From: Gracilaria gracilis
Lineage: Eukaryota; Rhodophyta; Florideophyceae; Gracilariales; Gracilariaceae
Length of the DNA stretch: 64,000 bases
NCBI GenBank assembly: GCA_030374805.1
Contig: JARGSG010000028.1
Coordinates: 721,280 to 785,279, forward strand
Direction: 5' to 3'
The position numbers and the translations under genes were made by a program. Position 1 is the first letter of the stretch; each line of letters begins with the position of its first letter. The notes beneath the pieces are model-generated. The model worked only from the letters and a program-made list of their open reading frames with translations. It made no database searches and was not told the origin of the DNA. Of the stretch, positions 10,491-19,917 are shown piece after piece.

Positions 10491-11944
10491 TTGCCAGACT
10501 CTTCCACCTGGAACAACGCAAAACCAACTTGGTTCGAACTCGCATCAGTGTCAACCTCGTAGGGTAAGCCGGGTTTCGGCAGGGCCAAGACTGGTGGCGA
10601 CGTTACAGCTTCAATTAGTGCCGCAAATTCGGAGGCTTCCGCATCGCCAAAGGGTTCCAATTCCACTGGTCTTCCTTTCATCAGGAGTTTGTTCAACGGC
10701 GAAGCGATATCCGAAAAGTTCGGCGCGAAACGACGGTAAACGTTACACAGGCCTAAGAAGGATCGAAGCTCCGTTTGAGTTCTTGGGTGGTTTGCCTCTT
10801 TCAAAGATTTTACCCGTACCTCGTCAACTGAGAGCTTACCTGGGCGAATAATATGCCCAAGATACTTAACCGATTCGGTGAAAAACTCGCACTTCTTAAG
10901 CTTCAAGGTAATCCCTGCGTCCCGTAAAACGGTCATAACTTCCCGTACATGGGTGAGATGGTCCTCCATGTTATTGGAAAAGACGACGACGTCGTCCAAG
11001 TATACCAAACAGGTGGTTCACTTGAACCTAGCCAGGAGAATATCAACCGCTCGCTGAAACGTTGCGGGGGCGTTCGTTAACCCAAAGGGCATTCTCCGAA
11101 AACGGTAGAGGCCTTGATGGCACACGAAGGCCATCTTTTCCTTATCTTCTTCCCTTATGGGAACTTGCCAGTATCCCCAATTGGCATCTAAAGTGGTAAA
11201 CAGTTTCGCGCTCCCTAGAAAATCGATATATTCGTCCATACGGGGAATCGGGTATACCTCTTTCACTGTAACCGCATTTAACTTTCGGTAATCGATACAA
11301 AACCTCCATGATACATCCGGCTTTGGCACCAAAACAACTGATGACGCCCAAGAGGATTGAGCGGGCTCAATAACGCCGGCTCGGAGCATCTTCTCGACTT
11401 GAGATTTTTCCTCTTCTCGGGCCTTCGGTCCTGCCCTGTAAGGGTGTTGCGAAATGGGCCGAGTGTTCGGAAGTAGATCGATGCAATGCTCTGTGACTCC
11501 AATTGTTCCGAGAGTACCATCCCACATGGGCGTAAACTCGCGAAGCATATCGCGTAGCTTCTCCCGATGGGACTCCGGTACGTGCTCCAAATTGAGCTTC
11601 ATTAACTCCTCAACAGGGTTCGTCTGTTCAGTGCCAGGTGGCAACAGCTTAACCTCAAAAGGTGCTGGGGTGTCTGAACCCGAGCTTTTCTGGGTATCAT
11701 CCGTATCGGCTTCAAGCGACTCATTCCGTAATTCGGGGAATTCGGCGGCGTCCTCCCCCTCCTTAAGGTCAGATACACCGCGCACGGTTCCAATCGGAAT
11801 CTTCGTGGGTATCACTGCAGCGGGGTGCGGTAGTACCGTGCCAATTACTGGGTTCTTTGTTAACCATTGTTTGGTTTTGCCAAGATTGGCGACGAGGACC
11901 TTAAAGGCTTCATCCGGTTGAATCGTTACAACTCCATTAGCCAA
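10436..11944 (-). pseudogene. Reverse transcriptase and RNase H N-terminal part, Ty3 element A
   Basis: The RT fingers and palm are well preserved: RFCIDYRKLNAVTVKEVYPIP, FTTLDANWGYWQVPI, FRRMPFGLTNAPATFQR, and the YLDD catalytic box at about 10998-11006. A TGA at 11018-11020 falls where a Trp or Arg codon stands in relatives, just before the YLDD. After the thumb (KYLGHIIRPGKLS) and connection (RSFLGLCNVYRRF), the RNase H starts with VDTDASSNQVG and runs to TAA 10436-10438, which replaces the Tyr of the usual ERNYS motif. The first codon of this frame is TTG; it is a polyprotein interior and not a start. Confidence 0.85.
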
Positions 11945-12771
11945 AGCGATCTTGCGCTATTCATATAGTGCCGGTGACGGCTGCACTGTGTGTAGACCAA
12001 ACTGTTTGGTGACGGCTGCACTGTGTGTAGACCAAACTGTTTGGTGACGACTTCGACCCACACCTGGGACTCCGGCGGAAGGTGCACCGATTTGAGCACG
12101 TGCAACTTCGTTGATGCCACTGTGCCTTTGGTAGGCTGATGTGCAACCGAAAGCGGTACGTGTTTCCGCGTAGCGGCTCGCAGAGGTCTCCGGACAATCG
12201 GAATAATTGAACCGTCTTCCATTTCTATGGTACGCTTCCGAGGACGGATATTTTCCACAAATCTGTCACAGAAATCACAACCAAGTATAACTGGTGCGGA
12301 TAGCGAATCGCAAACTACGAAATCTACCTTCACAAGGTGCCTTCCTAATCTCACCAGGAGCGAAATGTAACCAGCCATACTAATCGGATTGTTGTTGGCA
12401 TCCGAAATATCCATTGATGGACCATAACGAACACGTTCCTGAAGAGTAGGCGGTATCAGTTTCCTGTGAATAAGGTTAGGAGCAGCGCCTGTGTCTAGGA
12501 TCGACAACTGACAAACCATAAAATGTTCTGAAAGGCCGAGATCGGCGTAAACTTTATAGTTCCGCTTGGCCATGACCATGATTCTATCCGGGAGACGGGG
12601 ATTACGGGCCCGTATCCACGGTCGACAAAGAACACAAAAGTGTTCCGAATCCACGTCGGTGGCTGCAATTTTCCTTGATAGGATCGTAACAGTCGGGGAG
12701 CGAAGCGGAGGCGCCTTGGGCGTCTTCTGCTTCGACTTGGAAGACGCACCTCCCGTCGGGGAGACTCCCAT
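11926..12771 (-). pseudogene. Protease region at the start of pol, Ty3 element A
   Basis: ATG at 12771 opens the pol frame two bases after the gag stop (TAA, AT, ATG), an arrangement that would allow termination and re-initiation. The retropepsin active site LDTGAAPNL is at about residues 93-101, followed by a beta-rich domain with the ILGCDF segment that matches the second half of the fold. About 75 bp before the end, a perfect 35-bp duplication (11973-12042) shifts the frame. With one copy removed, the reading continues into the RT frame, apart from a single TAG near 11958. Confidence 0.8.
11973..12042. repeat. 35-bp tandem duplication between protease and RT
   Basis: Two identical 35-bp copies lie back to back (11973-12007 and 12008-12042), followed by seven bases of a third. 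Thirty-five leaves a remainder of two when divided by three, so it explains the frame change between the protease frame and the RT frame of element A. The pol of the element at 47399 is continuous here. Confidence 0.95.
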
Positions 12772-12773
12772 AT

Positions 12774-13898
12774 TTAGTTTTTCGGAGATGAAACCGCCTG
12801 ATGCGGGCGATTTTCCTCCGCGGGAACTACCTGATTCCCGTTTACCGGTTCGCGACGCTGAGCGTGAAAGTTACTCTGCGCAAAGGCAGGGGTACCATGC
12901 ATGGTTCCAGCAGCTTCCTGAAGGGCCAACGAATGCTTAGCGCCTTCATAAGATGTTCTGGGGACCCGTGCCTGTTCTTCGGGCGTCAGAGACTCGAACT
13001 GAGTGACGATTCTCAACCTATCCCGTGCCGGGACCGTGCACTGCGGTGAAATATGACCAAACTCATAACATTCGTAGCATATCACTGCGATTGAACCATC
13101 GGTGGGACGCGCTATAACACGACCCTGCTGGGTGCTATCCCTCCATCGTGGGCGAGTGGTCCTCATCATGCGGCCTCCATAGGATATTGGTGTTGCCGGA
13201 ACCTGGCGGTCCTGAGCATACAGGGCCGGATCGCACTCCGTAGACGGCACCGTGGTTGACGGCAATTCCGAGGTGGCAATTGAAGTGGCGATAGAACTCG
13301 GATTACTACCTACGAGGTGCACATTACCCATGTCCATACTGGCTTCATTCCCATATGAAAGGGCCAGAGAAGAGTCAGAATTATTGGAAAACAGTACCTT
13401 ACGAGGCTTCGACTTGGAGGGACCCCGAGCTCGGAGCGTATCCCCTTCAGCCTGGGCGTACTGTACCAATTCCAAATTGGTTATCTTCCGATTCTCCTCC
13501 CGATAACGGGCTACAAGTGCCCGAATCGCGGGATTTAACCCATCGACAAACATCGCACATCTTTCCTGTGAAGGATGAACATTAACACAGCGGTGGAAAG
13601 CCTTATTCAGGCGCGTTGAATAAGCCGTTTCCGTTTCTTCCGGACGTTGCTTGAGTTCCCTAAGGGCCGACGTAGCCTGCTGAATGGCATGACTAGTAGC
13701 GTATGACCTTAAGAGGTAATGAACCGCTTCGGGCCAACAAGTAACGCGGCCTTCCGAGGCTCTTGACGATCCAAGGAGGGAATTAAACTGGTCTTCACCC
13801 TGACCTTTCAGGTAATAGGGGAGGGCAATGTACGCCTGTCCCTCCGTCATTCCAAGAATATTGGCTTCATGAACGAACCTAGAGAGGAAATCCAGCAC
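12774..13898 (-). pseudogene. Gag, 5'-truncated, Ty3 element A
   Basis: The protein starts inside the capsid domain (LDFLSRFVHEANILGM corresponds to IEFLQKFKIACDQNGF in the gag at 48055), so roughly 350 N-terminal residues are missing; the first codon is GTG and the first in-frame ATG is residue 17. The capsid segment runs to about residue 165, followed by a Ser/Thr/Pro linker and one CCHC zinc knuckle, CYECYEFGHISPQC, around residue 277, which binds the element RNA. It ends at TAA 12774, two bases before the pol ATG. The remaining frame is uninterrupted. Confidence 0.8.
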
Positions 13899-14289
13899 CC
13901 GTTTTCAACTGATGATAACGCATCTCTTTCAAACTCATCTCTTTTTGTGTTTTGTTTTCTGTATTTGGGTACCACTTTGTATTTTTAGTTCTTTCGTTTT
14001 TCTATTTCTGTTATCTGTATTTAGGTACCACTTTGTACTTTGTTTTCATTGTCACGTACTCATGTCTAGGGCACATCGGAGGTCTGTTTCGGAAAACTGT
14101 GAGTGATGAACTGACGGTCACGGCGAGTGACTCGTCAGAGGTCGCTGCATGAAAGGTCGTCAGAGTTTCATGCCTACAAGTAGGCGGCTCGTCTTTCCTT
14201 CCCCTACATGAGTAAAGTTAACAACAACGTAACAAAGCCATACTTGCCTCGTAGTAGACGAAAGTCCTACGCGGTCTTCGCCCGTTACG
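13899..14289. other. Truncation junction and T-rich spacer
   Basis: Element A breaks off at 13898. The next 130 bp are T-rich and contain an imperfect tandem repeat of a block including tgtatttgggtaccactttg (about 13961 and 14012). No gene is seen. A retrotransposon LTR could not be demonstrated here. Confidence 0.4.
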
Positions 14290-14763
14290 CTACACAAGCT
14301 CTTTGTGGAGCGACAGTCTGCTCAGACTAGGAACCCAAGCAACGTGCACCTGATTACGTTCCGCTATATCGCACATAATCTGTTACAGTTGTTGTACATA
14401 ATAAGATTGATTGCGTACAGGAGAATGCATATTTTCCAATACAATCTGCGGGTCACTCACAAACCTGATCGTACCACTCCAACCTGCTTGGATTCTTTCC
14501 AGTACATGACGCTCCGCGTGTTTTAATGCGATTGCTTCAGCGATAAACGAGGATACTCCAATTCGTGCCGGATGTATTCCGGTCATCGGAACGGTCGCAT
14601 TGTTCCACCAAACTGCATAAGCACTTCCTCCATCACCATTTAGCTTCAAGGTTTTAATTCGTAAAACATCTTTATCCTCATCTTCTATCTCACTGGTCCC
14701 ACGAAATTTGAAAGCAAGTTTCTTCTTATCATCGTAGTTGATCGTTATCCCCGGCAGTCTTCA
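14290..14763 (-). pseudogene. RNase H domain relic
   Basis: On the minus strand, an open frame from about 14763 contains, in order, LNGDGGSAYAVWW (first catalytic Asp), IAEAIALKHA (catalytic Glu), FVSDPQIVLENM (second Asp), and, after one TAA at 14383-14385, HVAWVPSLSRL, which resembles the conserved end motif of RNase H in non-LTR retrotransposons. The spacing (about 45, 30 and 30 residues) fits RNase H. There is no adjoining RT, so it is a fragment. A host RNase H-like domain is less likely because the frame is bounded by stops on both sides. Confidence 0.6.
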
Positions 14764-15837
14764 CCTGACCTTCGTGGCGAGGAGAGGCGGGCGTCGGCGA
14801 TGACGTCGAGTGAACAGCGTAGGACGCTTGTCTCGGCCCGCATTTCCGCCACACGAGCCCGTCCACTCTGCACGCTAGGCACCAACGTTACTGTGATTGA
14901 GCACGGGGGCTATGCCTATAAGTGGTGGGATTCTTCGTCGTTAAATGCGATAACCTTACGCGGCGATCTCTAGAAGCTGAACGAAGAGGTCCAATGAAGA
15001 ACAAGGAGACAATCGTCGCCCACGAAACGCTTCTATAGTTGAAAACACGTTAGGGACCTAATAATTTCTTTGTACCATATTAGCTCCCTGAGTGTAGCCC
15101 ACACACGGCCACTGGTTTGTGGTTTGTGGCTACGGTATAGAGGTAAGTGTGATAGGTTGTGGGGCTTCTTAGCATACTCCCACTTACGAGAAAATTAACG
15201 TACGCGTTTATAAAGAGAAGAAGAACAGAGCATAGAACTTGGTCCTTTGGCTTCGGTTCTGCGCCTCTGCACAGATGTGCAGGACGATATGGAGCTTTGC
15301 CGTTGCAGTGGACGCGTCAGTGTTTGAACTTTTCACAGGTTTGTGGGCAAGGCCTACGGTGACAGACCAGTCTTCTTCGCGGTCGTCCTGGTGGGGCTTC
15401 CTGGCGACAGGTGGCGGGTCAAAAGGGGAGATACGCGCCAAAGAAAACGCATAAATTGGCATTGCTGGGTAGATAATTCTGATTGCTCATATGATTCAAA
15501 CCAACCAACCCTCTGTCAACTTCTGAATAATCATGTGGACGAAGAGCGCACACAACAGACAACCGACGGATAGATAAGGGTTGCGCACGTGTGGTGTGCG
15601 CAGCCCTACCCTTGTATTTTGGGAACACGCCTGTTAGGCTTGTTGTCCTCACCGACTCGTCACAAAACTACAAGACGACGTCGAGCCCGATGAATTTAGG
15701 GTTGGCGATGCAATACATGCTTAATTTCCGAACCCGGTCGATCACGTTCTATCCACACGGAAGCTTGTCACACCCGAAACTTTATTCTACACACTCGTAC
15801 TCGGAGTCATCTTGTCCTTGCTCAGAACGTTTGCAGA
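14764..15837. other. Intergenic region upstream of the orphan membrane protein gene
   Basis: No supported gene on either strand. Only short unsupported frames exist (for example a 57-codon one at 14800-14973). The last 100 bp should contain the promoter and leader of the gene at 15838. I see no obvious TATA box; a tatcca-type AT-poor region precedes the ATG. Confidence 0.4.
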
Positions 15838-18138
15838 ATGGGATTCTGCGACATTGGCGGTGATAACACTGCATTTATAATCGCAACGTACTTGGTTGCA
15901 CTGCTCCCGTGGTCCGTGATATCGTTTTGGGACCCGATCAATCGAAATTGGAGACCCTACTGGAAAACATGGTTATCATCTTGGCTATATCTCTTGGCAT
16001 CCATACTGCCTTACCCTCTCCTCATTCTCTATGCTGTTTTACAGGGTTGCTCAAAAGAGCCTGATATAAAGGAGCTTCTGACAGCTGTTATCACCATGTT
16101 TGCTTCACTTTGGAATATTCGTCGAGCACTGCGCGGCTTAGCAGCTCTGCGGGATATTCGACTTGTATGGGAGCAGGCCAATATACGGGAATTTGAGTTA
16201 TGCTTTGATGACTGGATTGTTCCTGAACCAAAAAGATGTACGATACCCAACGCGTGTCTCCCTAAACTTGATGTCGTCGATATCCTTGTTAACCACAGCC
16301 TTATCGACAACGACTGGCCTGGGGAAGCACCACAAACTGAATATCGAATAAACCCGTTGAGAAGATCTAAAAGTATGACAAAAACAAATTACTTCCCAGA
16401 TGTGCGAGCTGTTGATTCAGATCTGCTCCAAAAGCAGTGCATTCTTATATTATGGTGTTTATGGATGTCACATGGAAAAGACGAACGCTATGATGAAGAC
16501 ACACTGCAAGTGAACGAATCTGGTTCAATCCAACGAAAAATGGTAAAATGCTTGCTCGAGAAGTTTTGTAGCCCGTCAAAGTCGAACATATCCCAAACAT
16601 CGATGTGCGTTGTATGCAAAGATGTTCCAGGGAAGCTTATAATTGCCAAGACTTGTACATGGTGTAGACTGCGTCCTCTTATAACAAGAGCGGTAGGCGT
16701 ACACAAGTCGACAGGGGACTCAGCAGCGCTTGTTGAGTTCGAGCTGGTTCAGCAGCTTTCGAATCTTCCGTCAAAGGTTCGGGGTGCTTTGAGACCAGTA
16801 GATGCTGGTAGAATACTACACCTTTACGATCGTCACTATGAATTAGAAGAAAAGAATCGTACAGCCGCTAATCGTGAAGGAGTCTTCGTAGAATTCTTGT
16901 GTCCAGCGTCGACGATGGGGCTCGTTCTTGGACTTTCGAAAAAATACGATGACACTCTTAGGAAGTGGTTGCGATCAGCTGAAAACGAAGAAAATCTTAT
17001 TCTAACCACTGACAGTATCAATGAGAAATATCTTGCATTTGTTGTCCTTCTCGCCGTCCAGGGAGAACTGAAGAAAGACATAGGTCATGGCCCTGACGGC
17101 GAATGGCCTCGTGAAAGACATCTGCAACAGTTAGGCCGAATCGTACGGAGCTGTAAAGTTCTTCTACATTCAGGGCCTGAAGCTAAACCATTGGATGTAG
17201 TTCTTGAGGGTAATGAAGAGAAATGGAATAGTCTGATAAGCAGCGTCATTGGAGCGGACTGGACAGAAGATTCTAAGGCCAGGATGTGGAACGATGCAGT
17301 AATATCGGAGTTGCAACTTCTCTCCCGGATGTTTGCTACCCCATTACCAATTGAGAACGCAGACCGGTATGTGTTTTCTCCATCTTGTGTGAGTTTTCGT
17401 TTTGGAGTCATCGGAAATGACACAGTTAGTTTCTCTGACGGTGCTTATCAGTCCGTACGAGCAGCAAAAACCATCAGAACGAACGCAAACTCCTGGGACA
17501 AAAAGCATGATGAAAGAAATATTTTGTGGCGTTCCCGATCAGTTTCTTTAAGGGAAGGGGCTATTTCTCTGGAGGCAAGATTTCAAGACCTTTCTGCGGG
17601 TCGCTTCTGGAAAGCAGGGCTTTGCTTTCGATTTAAGTCATGGACAAACCAAAAGTGGCCAAGAACACCAAATGATGGCATTGATTTTGTCATTTCCGTC
17701 TATGATGATGACCTGCAGTCTCCTACGTTTAGAACAGAAGTACTGAACCTGTTTCACTTCGCGTACTTTACGAATGCAAAACCTTGGACGGGAAAGAAGA
17801 AGTACAGGTTCCCTTTTGAAATTAGGCACATGCTCCAGGATAAAGATGTGGTTTGGAATATGACAAATGCACCAGCAGCCGCAGAAACCCATTCTTCATG
17901 GCGCATATTTGAGTGCTCAAACATTCCGACATCAGGGGAACGAAGCGAGATAAAACTGTCTTTGGAAAGCAAACTTCGCAACGATACTGCCTCTTTTCCA
18001 GATGAACTTGAATTAGGTTCATTCTATGTAGCCCCAACATCTGCACAGAGCCTGGAAACGCAAATTTCTTACACAACAGGACAAGATTTGTGTCACACTA
18101 TCAGTGCCATCAGAAAGGAGACTGTGAATCAAGTTTGA
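15838..18138 (+). CDS. Orphan 766-residue protein with N-terminal membrane segments
   Basis: A single uninterrupted exon runs from ATG 15838 to TGA 18138. Three hydrophobic segments near the N-terminus (about residues 11-31, 47-69 and 78-93) suggest membrane anchoring, followed by a large soluble region. A CX2CX12CX2C arrangement (Cys 257, 260, 273, 276) could bind zinc. The middle (about 320-480) looks helical. The C-terminal third (about 500-740) alternates strands and aromatic residues as in a beta-sandwich. No enzyme motif or NTPase loop is seen and I do not recognise the family. It is the only non-mobile gene outside the array and is complete, with a codon pattern that is not obviously decayed. 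It stands about 1.8 kb from the end of the array and points towards it (convergent). Confidence 0.8.
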   Translation: MGFCDIGGDNTAFIIATYLVALLPWSVISFWDPINRNWRPYWKTWLSSWLYLLASILPYPLLILYAVLQGCSKEPDIKELLTAVITMFASLWNIRRALRGLAALRDIRLVWEQANIREFELCFDDWIVPEPKRCTIPNACLPKLDVVDILVNHSLIDNDWPGEAPQTEYRINPLRRSKSMTKTNYFPDVRAVDSDLLQKQCILILWCLWMSHGKDERYDEDTLQVNESGSIQRKMVKCLLEKFCSPSKSNISQTSMCVVCKDVPGKLIIAKTCTWCRLRPLITRAVGVHKSTGDSAALVEFELVQQLSNLPSKVRGALRPVDAGRILHLYDRHYELEEKNRTAANREGVFVEFLCPASTMGLVLGLSKKYDDTLRKWLRSAENEENLILTTDSINEKYLAFVVLLAVQGELKKDIGHGPDGEWPRERHLQQLGRIVRSCKVLLHSGPEAKPLDVVLEGNEEKWNSLISSVIGADWTEDSKARMWNDAVISELQLLSRMFATPLPIENADRYVFSPSCVSFRFGVIGNDTVSFSDGAYQSVRAAKTIRTNANSWDKKHDERNILWRSRSVSLREGAISLEARFQDLSAGRFWKAGLCFRFKSWTNQKWPRTPNDGIDFVISVYDDDLQSPTFRTEVLNLFHFAYFTNAKPWTGKKKYRFPFEIRHMLQDKDVVWNMTNAPAAAETHSSWRIFECSNIPTSGERSEIKLSLESKLRNDTASFPDELELGSFYVAPTSAQSLETQISYTTGQDLCHTISAIRKETVNQV

Positions 18139-19707
18139 AAATTTTGAGAGCTAACTGTATTCCTTGTTCATGGGAATCGTTAATCTTTGCCCAGGAAACA
18201 AGGGCGTTCGCAACCATCAAATGTTACTGAGGTAATCCTCAAGGATGACTATTGTTGGTTCATGTTGTGATTAAACTTGAACTACATCAGTTTGATTCAC
18301 AGGGTTTCGCGCTTCCTTCGTTGAGTTCGTCACCACTTGCCCGTTCAAACAATTAATGTATTACTTCATACCATTCCTCACCAAAACAATTTCATCTGGT
18401 TTCTTAGAAGCTGTTCCGGTGATTGCCTTCCTCGACAGATGTGGGTGAGCGCCAAATCAAAGAGAAGAGTTAGACAACGACACTGGCACGTTTTCTCGAC
18501 TTCTGCTTCCCTGCGTTGTGATATGTATCATGAGAAAGCAGGCGTCCGACCAAGTTACCAGTTGCTCGACATGTGACCCCCCCGCATTTAACGGTTCCAC
18601 CACGTTCAGCACCTGCGTCCGTCGTAGATAACTTGCGGCGGATGGGCGTGCGCAACTACGTATCAGAGAAACAATGGGACTCTTCGAATTGTTGGCATCG
18701 GTTGATTGGTATTGCTGTGGGCGTGTTGGAGAGGGTAGGCGAGTTTGATCCGGGGAGTGGTAGAGAGTATCAAAAAGGAGAACGTGTTTCATGAGACAGT
18801 ATGACTGCACATACGGAACTGGAAAAGAGAGGGTGGTGGATACAAGCCTGGTTAGTTTCGGCTGGACCAATTGCACCATATTGTGGTTGCGGAAGAAGTA
18901 TCCGGAAATCCTTGAAGACTAACATGCCCAGGATGCTACTAAGATTACAATCATGCGTGAATCATGAATCTGTCATAGATTTGCAGAAGTAGTACTATCG
19001 CACAAGAGCAGACATACTTGCCTTTTGACTCGGTTATTCTGAACCTGCTCTCGTAAGTAGTGAACTTTGTTCTGCAGCAGTCCTGCTCATCAATGTTGAT
19101 TGAAATCACAAGTTGCGGTCATCTTCTCATTGCGTGTGAATAGGTAGAGCGCGGAATTCTAGCACTCCGAAGGCTAAAGGCAGTGGTTTCGCTCGAGGTC
19201 CCCAATGTACGTTTCTCTGAGCGTTCGCACACCGCCAACAGTTTTTTTCTTCCTCGTTACGCGGCTGGTTGCAAGGGTATGATGCGTGAGCGGAAAGGTT
19301 GAGACGATATGCTGGTGTCAAGCGGGGGTGGCACACCCTGGCGTGCCACAGTGGGTTTGTAACGGCAATGCATGCCAATAACGTGCCTGAGTATATGATC
19401 AATTCATAACCTCTTCGGTAGAGGACGAATTTGCCTGTTCTTGAACACGGCAGCCAAAAGCCTCAACACTCATGTATGATCATCGTCATCATGATCATGT
19501 TGATAGCTGCACTTCATAGCATATTTTTTGCTATGACCACTCCTGCGTTTGCAAGCACTTCACATTCCTTTAGCAGTAATGAGTCGTCCAAGAGCTTTCG
19601 TGGCGTTGGTTACCGAATATATGAACAGGTTTCAATGCTGATGAACTTTCCACCCCTGAAGTCACACGATTGAGAGTACAGAAAATGAGCTAAGGGAATA
19701 TAGCTCT
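18139..19707. other. Intergenic region between two convergent genes
   Basis: No supported gene. Short frames exist on both strands (for example an 80-codon plus-strand frame at 19431 whose hydrophobic run comes from atgatcatcgtcatc-type repeats), but none has recognisable content. It should hold the 3' ends of the 766-residue protein gene and of the leftmost array gene. Confidence 0.4.
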
Positions 19708-19905
19708 TCACAATCCCAGACCAGACTCGGAACAGTGATTGATTACTTGCTTCGGACCAATGCCTAGTTGTCTTCCAACAATTGAGGCCATGCGTTTAGG
19801 GAATTTAGGCAGTACAGCTGAGGATCCATCTTTGTCGCGGACAATTACCTGCCGATTGGCACGTTGTGCTAAGAAGATGGTCTTCTGAACACCTCCTGTT
19901 GACAA
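19708..19905 (-). pseudogene. Duplicated tail of the leftmost NB-ARC/WD40 gene
   Basis: A 65-codon open frame follows the stop of the gene at 19918. Its segment NRQVIVRDKDGSSAVL closely matches NRQMIVPDKDGSPAVL inside the end of that gene. At DNA level, 19811-19858 matches 20006-20053 at about 41 of 48 bases with an offset of 195 bp (a multiple of three). It may be a leftover of a local tandem duplication. Alternatively it may be a second exon: a GTAATA donor overlaps the end of the gene, and a TTCAG acceptor 45 bases later would join the two in frame. I cannot decide between these from sequence alone. Confidence 0.45.
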
Positions 19906-19917
19906 GTGAAACCCGAT

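Larger units (their letters stand above)
5059..13898 (-). mobile_element. Ty3/gypsy chromovirus-type element A, 5'-truncated and degenerate
   Basis: Read on the minus strand, the order is gag (with CCHC knuckle), protease, RT, RNase H, integrase, chromodomain. This is the Ty3/gypsy order with the C-terminal chromodomain typical of chromoviruses. Gag begins abruptly at 13898, in the middle of the capsid domain when compared with the better-preserved element at 47399, so the 5' LTR, leader and gag N-terminus are gone. At least four stop codons and four frameshifts break pol. The distal end carries a convergent ORF (5059-6975, plus strand), as does the other Ty3 element. No LTR was recognised at either end. 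Confidence 0.8.

Noticed and set aside
4500-14400. LTR pair for Ty3 element A
   Set aside because: The right end is truncated inside gag, and nothing on the left side matches the T-rich sequence on the right or the LTR of element B.
14800-14973. A 57-codon plus-strand frame with ATG
   Set aside because: Too short, unsupported by any motif, and located in otherwise empty sequence.
19431-19673. An 80-codon frame with a signal-peptide-like hydrophobic start
   Set aside because: The hydrophobic run derives from a low-complexity atgatcatcgtcatc stretch, and the remainder resembles nothing.
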